Assembly: GCA_958366705.1 (NCBI GenBank) | Contig: CATXCB010000001.1 | Span: 186,001 to 250,000 of the forward strand | Direction: 5' to 3' | DNA length: 64,000 nucleotides | DNA from: an uncultured bacterium | GTDB taxonomy: Bacteria; Cyanobacteriota; Vampirovibrionia; Gastranaerophilales; Gastranaerophilaceae | Shown: positions 55,882-63,197 of the stretch, one piece after another | Numbering within the stretch: position 1 is the stretch's first letter | Layout of the letters: each line of letters starts with the position of its first letter | Notes under the pieces: generated by a model | Seen by the model: the letters and a program-made list of their open reading frames with translations, nothing else | What the model was told of the DNA's origin: nothing | The model's database searches: none | Made by a program: the position numbers and the translations under genes

Positions 55882-56520
55882 ATGAATTTTTTAGAACTTA
55901 TTAATAAATGTTTGCTGGAATTAAATTATCGACAAATAAATTCTTTTTCTGAGCTTATCAAAAATGACCATAAAAGAATTGTAAGTATTTTAAATGTTAT
56001 TAATAAAGAAATTTGTAATTCTGAAAGCTGGAGATTTTTAGTTCGAAGAATGACAATAACACTTCCGGCAAAAACAACATCCGTAAAAAATACTGTTCCT
56101 GGTAGAATCTGGTATTTAATTGTTGACGGACAAAGATATAAATATACTGAGGATGTAGAGCCTTTTTTAACTTCTAAAGGCTTGGCAAATAAGTATTGTG
56201 TATGCGGCGGTAAAATTTTTATGCCTGAATTTGCTCAGGATAAGAATGTTGAAATTATTTATTATTCTAAAAATTGTGCAATTGATGAGAATGATAATGA
56301 AAAAGAAAATTTAACAGAGCCGTCAGATTATTCTTTAATGCCAATGCCATTTGCAGAACAAATTCTTGTTTATGGAACCTGTATGAGAATAAAAGCAAAT
56401 CCGCAGCATCCAAAATTTTCTTACTGGATGAGTATGTATAAAGAAGCTCTTTTGAATCTTAAATCAAAAAGTTCAACCAGTGTTGAGGCAGTGCCCTGCG
56501 TGAAAATGCATAGATATTAA
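55882..56520 (+). CDS. Phage head-completion/adaptor-type protein (P22 gp4-like)
   Basis: The 212-residue product begins MNFLELINKCLLELNYRQIN and continues with helices (NVINKEICNSESWRFLVRRM), a small beta domain (TSVKNTVPGRIWYLIVDGQR, GKIFMPEFAQDKNVEIIYYS) and a helical tail with SWM-type contacts. This helix-beta-helix layout, with 'I-N-K-E-I-C-x-S-E-x-W-x-F', is that of portal-binding head-completion proteins. AAGGAG precedes the ATG. It lies between scaffold and terminase genes. Confidence 0.7.
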   Translation: MNFLELINKCLLELNYRQINSFSELIKNDHKRIVSILNVINKEICNSESWRFLVRRMTITLPAKTTSVKNTVPGRIWYLIVDGQRYKYTEDVEPFLTSKGLANKYCVCGGKIFMPEFAQDKNVEIIYYSKNCAIDENDNEKENLTEPSDYSLMPMPFAEQILVYGTCMRIKANPQHPKFSYWMSMYKEALLNLKSKSSTSVEAVPCVKMHRY

Positions 56521-56646
56521 GCAAAAAAAACAGGAAGTCGTTTTCATTCCCCCCTGTTAAGATTTACACTAGCCGAAATATAAATAGCATGTCTATTATA
56601 CAAATTATTTAGTAAAAATACAAACTATGATAAGAAATGTAAAGAG
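56521..56646. other. Spacer before the terminase genes
   Basis: A weak hairpin AACAGG…CCTGTT (about 56529-56558) with a C-run in its loop is the only structure seen. Its stem is only 6 bp. A new transcript may start here, since AT-rich DNA with TATTATA follows before the 56647 gene. Confidence 0.3.
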
Positions 56647-57081
56647 ATGAAACAATTAACAATACAGCAAAAAAAATTTGTATCCGAGTATATTAAAACG
56701 CTTGATGGTGAAAAATCTTTGATTGCAGCCGGCTACAAAGCTAAGAATTTAAAGGCTTTTGCTTCAGAGCTGCTTGCCAAAGATTCAATAATAAATGAGA
56801 TTAAGACCATGTTAAAGCTTCAAATTGAAGCCCTAAATGTTCAAAAAGGATATGTAATACAAAAACTTTTACAAATAGCAGAATTTTCTCTGGAAGAAGA
56901 AGATATCCTAGATAAAGAGGGTTACCCTACTGGAAAAAAGAAATTGCGAGATTCTTCTTCCGGTTTGAAAGCTCTGGAAAGTTTGTGTAAATATCTTGGC
57001 TTTTCTGTCTCAAAATCTGAGGATGAGTATCATGAGGCGAAAATTATTACTATTTCAAATTTAGATGATGAAAAAATTTAA
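56647..57081 (+). CDS. Terminase small subunit
   Basis: The N-terminal pattern LTIQQKKFVSEYIKTLDGEK, then SLIAAGYKAKNLKAFASELL is the HTH of terminase small subunits (Terminase_2 type), which recognise the packaging site on viral DNA. The middle helix EIKTMLKLQIEALNVQKGYV and the following IAEFSLEEEDILDKEG are the oligomerisation region. At 144 residues it is of normal length. AAAGAG precedes the ATG. In a domesticated particle this subunit would decide whether packaging is specific or random. Confidence 0.85.
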   Translation: MKQLTIQQKKFVSEYIKTLDGEKSLIAAGYKAKNLKAFASELLAKDSIINEIKTMLKLQIEALNVQKGYVIQKLLQIAEFSLEEEDILDKEGYPTGKKKLRDSSSGLKALESLCKYLGFSVSKSEDEYHEAKIITISNLDDEKI

Positions 57082-57101
57082 TTCAATGAAAGGTTTTTTA
57101 A

Positions 57102-57452
57102 ATGAAAGATAATAAAAATATTGAGCAGCTTCTTCTTGATGATGTTTCAGGTGAAGATTTTCTTAATTCTAAGATAGAACGCGAATTTACTTCTCAGCTT
57201 GAGGATAAAGGCTGTAGAGAAAAGAAGTTTGTGACCGATTTAAAACTGGCTCCTAAGGAAAAACTTTTTTCTAAAGATGCTGTATATCTTGTGATAAATA
57301 AAAACAGCAAGACAAAATCTTATATTAATGGTGTTCAGGCTGAAGGTTTTCTTGGTTCGCAGAATGCGCTTAGAGAAAAATTTTTGTCAGGTAAAACTGA
57401 TTATTTTGTAAGTGATGGTAATTATATAAAATTTTTCAAGGTGAAAGTATAA
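57102..57452 (+). CDS. Hypothetical phage-module protein (116 aa)
   Basis: I do not recognise this small soluble protein. It is charged, with an acidic N-terminal half (IEQLLLDDVSGEDFLNSKIE) and a C-terminal beta-rich part (DAVYLVINKNSKTKSYINGV, DYFVSDGNYIKFFKVKV). GKTDYFVSDGNYIKFF may form a small DNA- or protein-binding fold. AAAGG precedes the ATG. It starts 20 nt after the small terminase gene and ends 4 nt before the GNAT gene. Confidence 0.7.
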   Translation: MKDNKNIEQLLLDDVSGEDFLNSKIEREFTSQLEDKGCREKKFVTDLKLAPKEKLFSKDAVYLVINKNSKTKSYINGVQAEGFLGSQNALREKFLSGKTDYFVSDGNYIKFFKVKV

Positions 57453-57456
57453 TTAA

Positions 57457-57981
57457 ATGTGTAAATTTATTGAAGTAGATTTGAATACTCCACATAATCT
57501 TTTCTCCATTTTGCACCATATCCCGAATATTCAAAACTGTTATCGTAAGTATTATAAATATTTACAAGACGATTTTGCTGAATATGAGGAAGATATTTTA
57601 TCCTATATAAGTCATTGTAGTCCATATTTTTGGATTGTTTTGGATTATGACGATACATTTATGGGATTCATAGCTATGGATAATTTTGTTGGTAGCCGGC
57701 AAAATTTGTATAGCGGAGAGATATCTGTATGTTTAGAAAAAAGAGCCTGGGGCAGTTTTTGCAGATGTGGTGCAAAAATTTTTTTAAAGAAGTGTTTTGA
57801 TGAACTTGGTTTATATAAAATCAAAGCTCAAATTTTTCCGGATAATTTTAGAGTGAAATCTATTTTAAAAACTTCCGGCTTTAAATATGAATCAACCTTA
57901 AAAGAAGATACACTGAGAAACGGTGTGCCGCAAGATATAGAGGTTTATTCTTTATACAGAAATTATTATTATACGAGGTAA
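57457..57981 (+). CDS. GNAT-family acetyltransferase inside the packaging module
   Basis: The C-terminal half has RimJ/RimL-type features: GEISVCLEKRAWGSFCRCGA (acetyl-CoA strand and loop, though the usual Q/R-x-x-G-x-G/A is only partly kept), YKIKAQIFPDNFRVKSILKT and SGFKYESTLKEDTLRNGVPQ, then DIEVYSLYR. RimL-type enzymes acetylate protein N-termini or small molecules. Acetyltransferases of this kind occur in some phage portal/terminase neighbourhoods, with unknown targets. The start lies 4 nt after the previous gene and the stop 3 nt before the portal gene. Confidence 0.8.
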   Translation: MCKFIEVDLNTPHNLFSILHHIPNIQNCYRKYYKYLQDDFAEYEEDILSYISHCSPYFWIVLDYDDTFMGFIAMDNFVGSRQNLYSGEISVCLEKRAWGSFCRCGAKIFLKKCFDELGLYKIKAQIFPDNFRVKSILKTSGFKYESTLKEDTLRNGVPQDIEVYSLYRNYYYTR

Positions 57982-57984
57982 ATT

Positions 57985-59679
57985 ATGGAAAAATTATCAA
58001 AAGTCCAATCAACAGGTATGGATTCTGTTGAAGAACAAAATATTATGAGCAGTATTATTGAAAAGTACGATGATTATAACGAAACTCGTCGTCTGCAATT
58101 ATCAGATAATCGCTTGATTCGTCATGCTATATATAATTCGGACATTCCCAGAGTTAATGGCTGGGATTGCCAAATACAGCTTCCTGAAATTTATGAACTT
58201 GCTCAAACTTTAAAATCTCATATCGTGCAGAATTTATATTCTCATCCGGACAGTATGTTTGATGTTTCCGGAATAGATATGAAAACTCAAAAGTATGCAA
58301 ACAAACAAAAGGCAATGCTTGTTAATACTTTTGAGTTAATGAAAATCGAGGATGAAATGGAAAAGATTATTGATTCTGTTGTAGAAACAGGTGAAGTAAC
58401 TCTTTTTGTTGGCTGGGAAACTAAAACTAAAAAAGTCAGAAGAGCATTGTCAGTGGAAGAACAGCTTTCTCAAAGAACAGACGCTTCTTTTATTGTGGAA
58501 GATAAGATTGTTTATGATAATGCAAAGGTTAAATTTATAAATTATGAGGATTTCGTTTTTGACAAAAGCGATACTGATAATTGGGATTCTTGTTCAAAAA
58601 TCTATAGAACATACCAGTCATTTGATGAAATTAAGTCGAATAATGCAAATAATATGTTGAATTTAGAAAAACTGGAAGTGTTGAAAGGGGTGGTGGCAAA
58701 TAAAAAAACTAAGAAAGATAGTAATATTTCCGGCAAGAAAATTGAAGTACTTGAATACTGGGGTGATATAGAACTTTCGGATGGCAAGGTTTTGAAGAAT
58801 AAACTTATCGTAGTTGCAGGACGCAGTGTGATTATCAGGTTTGAGGATAATCCGTTTGTAATAAATCCTTTTATTCATGCAAATATTATAGAATGTCCGG
58901 CAACCGGGCGCGGAATTTCTCCATTGAGAGTGGCTCTTATTCTTAATAATATTTCTTCAACAATTTTGAACAAACAGTTAGACGCGCTTGCATTGATGAT
59001 GAATCCTCCATATCTGGCGCCAAAGGGGTGTTTTATGGGACAGCAGGATGTTAGTCCTGGTAAAATTATTGAATACGATGCTTCATTGATGACTTCAACT
59101 CCAACTCCTTTATCTTTTGATAAAGCTATGACAGGCTGGGATTTCTTAAATTATTTTAAAGCAACAATTGAAAGTGCTACAGGAATATTTAAAAACATGG
59201 CAGGTAATATTCAAACCCTTGACAGAACTGCAACTGAAATTAATTATTCTGTTAATGGGCAGGAAGCTCGTTTAAATATGATTTTGGAAGCAATTAATAG
59301 AAAAGTTATTGTTCCAATGGTAGAGAAAACTGCAGAATTAATATCTAATTTTAAACTGGGCGAAGAAAATATTCTAATAAACGACAGGGGGCAATGTTCA
59401 TATATTCAAATCGATGATGATGTTCGTAATTCTTCATATGTTTATCGTTATGGAGATAGAAAAGCTACATTTGAGCGTAAGTCTAAGTTAAAAGAATTGT
59501 TTGAAATTGTTCAATCTTTTGCAAATGTTGGGGTTGTAGCTGAACGTATTGATTGGCTTGAATGTTTTAAATTCGCGCTAGAGCAGTATGGTATTGAAAA
59601 TTCCAACAATTTTTTAATAGAGGATACTAGTGTTCAAAAATCTGATTTAGCGTCAACTGGAGCTCTGGCTAAAAAATAA
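57985..59679 (+). CDS. Phage portal protein (P22-like podovirus type)
   Basis: The 564-residue protein forms the dodecameric DNA gate of the capsid. It shows a long N-terminal helical region (QLSDNRLIRHAIYNSDIPRV), the wing with FINYEDFVFDKSDTDNWDSC, and the stem/crown pieces GRGISPLRVALILNNISSTI, LNKQLDALALMMNPPYLAPK and ESATGIFKNMAGNIQTLDRT, followed by a helical barrel region. The match is to the large portals of short-tailed phages. It has an ATG at 57985 preceded by ACGAGG. The gap to the terminase large subunit gene is 18 nt. Confidence 0.85.
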   Translation: MEKLSKVQSTGMDSVEEQNIMSSIIEKYDDYNETRRLQLSDNRLIRHAIYNSDIPRVNGWDCQIQLPEIYELAQTLKSHIVQNLYSHPDSMFDVSGIDMKTQKYANKQKAMLVNTFELMKIEDEMEKIIDSVVETGEVTLFVGWETKTKKVRRALSVEEQLSQRTDASFIVEDKIVYDNAKVKFINYEDFVFDKSDTDNWDSCSKIYRTYQSFDEIKSNNANNMLNLEKLEVLKGVVANKKTKKDSNISGKKIEVLEYWGDIELSDGKVLKNKLIVVAGRSVIIRFEDNPFVINPFIHANIIECPATGRGISPLRVALILNNISSTILNKQLDALALMMNPPYLAPKGCFMGQQDVSPGKIIEYDASLMTSTPTPLSFDKAMTGWDFLNYFKATIESATGIFKNMAGNIQTLDRTATEINYSVNGQEARLNMILEAINRKVIVPMVEKTAELISNFKLGEENILINDRGQCSYIQIDDDVRNSSYVYRYGDRKATFERKSKLKELFEIVQSFANVGVVAERIDWLECFKFALEQYGIENSNNFLIEDTSVQKSDLASTGALAKK

Positions 59680-59697
59680 CAGTTTGGATTATTAATA

Positions 59698-60987
59698 ATG
59701 AAATATAAATTATTAGATGCACAAAGAAAATTTTTGGAAATCCCTCATACTTATTCATTGGATGTTGCGGTGTATCAAGGTGGTTATGGCTCCGGCAAAA
59801 CTTTTGCCGGAGCCTTGCTCGGAATATTATTGGCATTAAAATTCCCCGGGATTCGAGGTCTTGTTGGAGCTCAAACTTATACCCTGGTAAGAGATACAAC
59901 TTTGCAGACTTATTTTGAACATTTAGAACAGATGAAGTTTTTAGAGGGTGTTGACTATAAGTGGTCAAGTTCAGAACAAAAACTTGTTTTTCATAATGGC
60001 TCAGAAATTTTATTCCGGCATTTTGATGAACCGAATAAATTAAAATCATTGAACTTAGGGTTTGTAGAAATTGAAGAAATGTCTGATGTCCCGTATGATA
60101 CATTTAAAATGCTTGTTGCAAGAATGCGTCAGAAAATTTTGCCAAAATGGAAAAATTTTACATATAGGATTTTTGGACATACAAATCCTGAAATTCAAAA
60201 AGGCTGGATTTATAAAACTTTTTTTGATAATCCGCCTCCAAATTATAGATTAATTTGCGCACCTACTACTCAAAATATTTATTTACCTCAAGGTTTTTGT
60301 GATGAGTTAAAAAAGCTTTATGATAATAGTTATTATGAAACTTTTGTTCTTGGCAAGACCGGCAATTATAATCAAAATTTGGTAGTAAAAGATTTTACAG
60401 ATGAAAATGTTAGAGAGATTAAATACCAGCAGGATTTAGATGTTCATATCAGTTGTGATTTTAATGTCGATCCTATGGCATGGGTACTGGCTCACAAAAC
60501 CGATGATAAGGTTTTTTATTTTGACGAACTTGTTATCGAAAATACAACTACGGCTAAAACTTGTGAGGAATTTTGCAAAAGGTATCCGGAGCATAAAGGT
60601 AAAATTATTATAAACGGGGATGCTTCGGGCGATAATCGAAGTTGTACCAGTGAATACACAAACTATGTAATTATTAAAAAGAAAATGCAAGCTTACGGGT
60701 ACGACGCGCAGATAAAGATTAAGGCATTCAATCCACCTATAAAGAATAGAGTTGCAGCCTTTAATGCAAAAGTAAGAAATGCAGATGGAGAGATTGGTTT
60801 GTATGTTTCTCCAAAATGTGAAAAGTTGTTATACAACATTTATAATCTGCGTTATATGGAGGGTTCTTCAAAGATAAATATTCCTACCTATTCTCAGATT
60901 AAGCAGTCTAAGGAATTGAAATTTTTGTCGCATCCGTTTGATGCCGCTTCGTATCTGGTTGATTTTTATTGGCCTATAGTTTTATAA
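59698..60987 (+). CDS. Terminase large subunit
   Basis: The 429-residue packaging motor has Walker A YQGGYGSGKTFAGALLG, Walker B GFVEIEEMSDVP and the C-terminal RNase H-like nuclease with SCDFNVDPMAWVLAHK (first Asp) and IINGDASGDNRSCTSE (second Asp), then HPFDAASYLVDFYW with the third acidic residue. All catalytic residues are present, so the enzyme is probably active. It is the strongest evidence of a phage origin for the module. The frame is intact with no sign of decay. Confidence 0.93.
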   Translation: MKYKLLDAQRKFLEIPHTYSLDVAVYQGGYGSGKTFAGALLGILLALKFPGIRGLVGAQTYTLVRDTTLQTYFEHLEQMKFLEGVDYKWSSSEQKLVFHNGSEILFRHFDEPNKLKSLNLGFVEIEEMSDVPYDTFKMLVARMRQKILPKWKNFTYRIFGHTNPEIQKGWIYKTFFDNPPPNYRLICAPTTQNIYLPQGFCDELKKLYDNSYYETFVLGKTGNYNQNLVVKDFTDENVREIKYQQDLDVHISCDFNVDPMAWVLAHKTDDKVFYFDELVIENTTTAKTCEEFCKRYPEHKGKIIINGDASGDNRSCTSEYTNYVIIKKKMQAYGYDAQIKIKAFNPPIKNRVAAFNAKVRNADGEIGLYVSPKCEKLLYNIYNLRYMEGSSKINIPTYSQIKQSKELKFLSHPFDAASYLVDFYWPIVL

Positions 60988-61007
60988 AATATAAAAGGAA
61001 GATTTTT

Positions 61008-61238
61008 ATGGAAACATTATTATATTATTCTCCGGTAATTATTGTTATTTTGGTATTTCTTATCCAGCAAAGAATTGTAGTTACACCGGAACAGCTGGAA
61101 AAGAAACACAGAGAAATTTTGAATGATGTTGAGAATCGTTTTGTAACTATCAATAGTCATGAAGATTTAAAATGTCAATTTTTTGAAATGAAAGAAAAAA
61201 TTGATAAAATTTATGATTGTTTAATAATAACCAAATGA
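61008..61238 (+). CDS. Small membrane-anchored coiled-coil protein (76 aa)
   Basis: Start at 61008 is taken over the longer frame to 60969 because GGAAG is 6 nt upstream and the longer frame would overlap terL. It has one N-terminal membrane helix (YYSPVIIVILVFLIQQRIVV), then a charged coiled-coil (PEQLEKKHREILNDVENRF) and a short tail. This architecture fits a holin-, spanin- or membrane-tether-like role for the amidase at 51858, but the family is not recognised. It is the last gene of the phage module. Confidence 0.65.
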   Translation: METLLYYSPVIIVILVFLIQQRIVVTPEQLEKKHREILNDVENRFVTINSHEDLKCQFFEMKEKIDKIYDCLIITK

Positions 61239-61359
61239 ATTATGAGTATTAGTTTTGTAACAAAATATTACATTCTGTCTTTTTTATCTAAAGATTTGGA
61301 TTCAAAATACCGTATACAAAGACAAGTACAGTAATAAAATTGAAAGGTTTTGGATTTCA

Positions 61360-63171
61360 ATGGGAATAGCAACATGTCAAGCCAGATTTTTAGGCATAAC
61401 AGCAAGAAAAGCAGATTGTGAATATAAATCTACAGAGTTGGCGCAGCAAAAACTTGAGATAACCAATCAGTTATCAAGTGTTTCTGCAGAATATTCCAAT
61501 GCATTGAATTCTACAAAATTAATTTGGTCTAATGAGGCTGTTGCACAGGATTATGGATTAACCTACAGTTTGTTAATGATGCCATCTGCAATAAATGATT
61601 ATAACCCGTATATGATAACAACAACTTCTGGTGCAATTGTATTAAATTCAGAATATGCAGCAGCCGCTAAAGCTGCCGGAATTTCAATGGCAGGGGGAGT
61701 TGGTTCTAGTGATTCCAGAGATAAATTTATTGCGGCTCTGGTTCCTGGCGGTATTATTACTCAGGAAACTGCGAATCAACTTACCGTAAAAGATTATGCG
61801 TATGAAGCTGATGTTAACAAGCCTGGTTCTGTTATATTGTCACAAAATCAACCAACCGGAACTACCAGTTCTGTTGCCTGGAATCCTACAGCAGGTATGG
61901 GTGCAAAACCTATGGATAAAACATCTGTTTCTGCAATGCAGCTGGAAGATTTGATTTTCAGTGAAGCTATCGGTCAGCAAAAACTTGACTGGGGACAGCT
62001 GACAGTTGATAAAAATAATAATCAAATTACTCAGGCAGAATTTGATAAGAAAAAACAAGACTATGACGACTTGATTAATGATGCCAGAAAAGCTGGTAAT
62101 ACGGCTGAAGTTGAAAGATTAACTACAGAAAAAGAAAGATATATTGCAGATAATCAGGGTAAAGTCCAAAATTTTGTACCATCAGATAATTTGCAAACAA
62201 GCGAGAATTCAATTAAAGATTCAGGTTTTACAATTGTTGAAAATGGAATAATTAACCATTACGAAGACGAACTTAAAAATATGACAATTGGAGATTTGTT
62301 GTCTCACAATATTGTATTAATGATGCAAGGAAATAAAGCAGATGACATGTCAAAAAGCGTTGAGAAACTTTTAGAATCAATAGCAAAAGTTTTTGGGTAC
62401 GGACAATCTGGTGTTGGTCTTAACGTTGATGATGCGTCTAACGAAGCATTAAAATATGCTATGGAAATGACTAAAAGAGTCTTTTTAAATCCGGGTAATG
62501 CTATTACTGAGGGTTCAAGAGACAGTGATAATGCTATGACTGACAACAGTGCATATTTGAATGCTACAGAGTATAACAGAATTTCTCAAGCTAAAGATTA
62601 CACAGCAGTTAGTCTTTCAAATATGTTATCTACATTCTTGACATTTTTTGATAACTCTTTAAATGGTGCAACTTCAGATTATGTTGTTGGAAAGACAGTT
62701 GAAACTTCACAGTTTGTTACTGATAATAAAAGTTATTATTATATAGGACAAACAGATGAAGATGCTCCTACACTAAATGAAAAATTAGCAGATTTTTATG
62801 ACGAGATTTATAACAATATCTGTGAACATGGCTGGAGAGAAGATGCAAGTCTGGATGATGATGAGTATCTTGAAAGTATGATAAAAGACGGCAGATATTC
62901 AATGAGTTCTTTGAATAATGACGGGTATTATTATCAGACCAGATACAACGAAACGGGCTATATGGTAGAAGTTTCTGATACCGATGCAATATCAAGAGCT
63001 GAGGCTGAGTATACACGCAAAAAAGCAGAATTAACTTATAAAGAAGATTCTATAGACTTGAAAGCTAAAAAACTTGATGCTGAAATTTCTGCACTATCGA
63101 CTGAGTATGATACGGTAAAAAGTTTGCTTTCAAAAAATATCGAAAAAACATTTTCAATGTATTCAGGTTAA
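61360..63171 (+). CDS. Lineage-type coiled-coil protein with flagellin-like end pairing (603 aa)
   Basis: I do not know its function. The N-terminus MGIATCQARFLGITARKADC is followed by a helical segment (YKSTELAQQKLEITNQLSSV) and the C-terminus has DLKAKKLDAEISALSTEYDT, then VKSLLSKNIEKTFSMYSG. Helical N- and C-terminal ends around a variable centre recall flagellin or hook-associated proteins, which polymerise by pairing their ends; the motif N-I-E-K-T/S-F at the end is reminiscent of related proteins in this lineage. It is 121 nt after the phage genes and may be host or module cargo. Confidence 0.65.
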   Translation: MGIATCQARFLGITARKADCEYKSTELAQQKLEITNQLSSVSAEYSNALNSTKLIWSNEAVAQDYGLTYSLLMMPSAINDYNPYMITTTSGAIVLNSEYAAAAKAAGISMAGGVGSSDSRDKFIAALVPGGIITQETANQLTVKDYAYEADVNKPGSVILSQNQPTGTTSSVAWNPTAGMGAKPMDKTSVSAMQLEDLIFSEAIGQQKLDWGQLTVDKNNNQITQAEFDKKKQDYDDLINDARKAGNTAEVERLTTEKERYIADNQGKVQNFVPSDNLQTSENSIKDSGFTIVENGIINHYEDELKNMTIGDLLSHNIVLMMQGNKADDMSKSVEKLLESIAKVFGYGQSGVGLNVDDASNEALKYAMEMTKRVFLNPGNAITEGSRDSDNAMTDNSAYLNATEYNRISQAKDYTAVSLSNMLSTFLTFFDNSLNGATSDYVVGKTVETSQFVTDNKSYYYIGQTDEDAPTLNEKLADFYDEIYNNICEHGWREDASLDDDEYLESMIKDGRYSMSSLNNDGYYYQTRYNETGYMVEVSDTDAISRAEAEYTRKKAELTYKEDSIDLKAKKLDAEISALSTEYDTVKSLLSKNIEKTFSMYSG

Positions 63172-63197
63172 AAAAGCGGCATATTTGCCGCTTTTTT
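63170..63197. terminator. Bidirectional intrinsic terminator
   Basis: AAAAAAGCGGCA-TATT-TGCCGCTTTTTT is a perfect hairpin with A and T runs between two convergent genes. It overlaps the stop codon of the 603-residue gene on one side and the rarA stop on the other. Confidence 0.9.

Noticed and set aside
59669..60103. 144-codon minus-strand open frame
   Set aside because: It is antisense to the start of the terminase large subunit gene with its intact Walker A motif; a low-complexity shadow.
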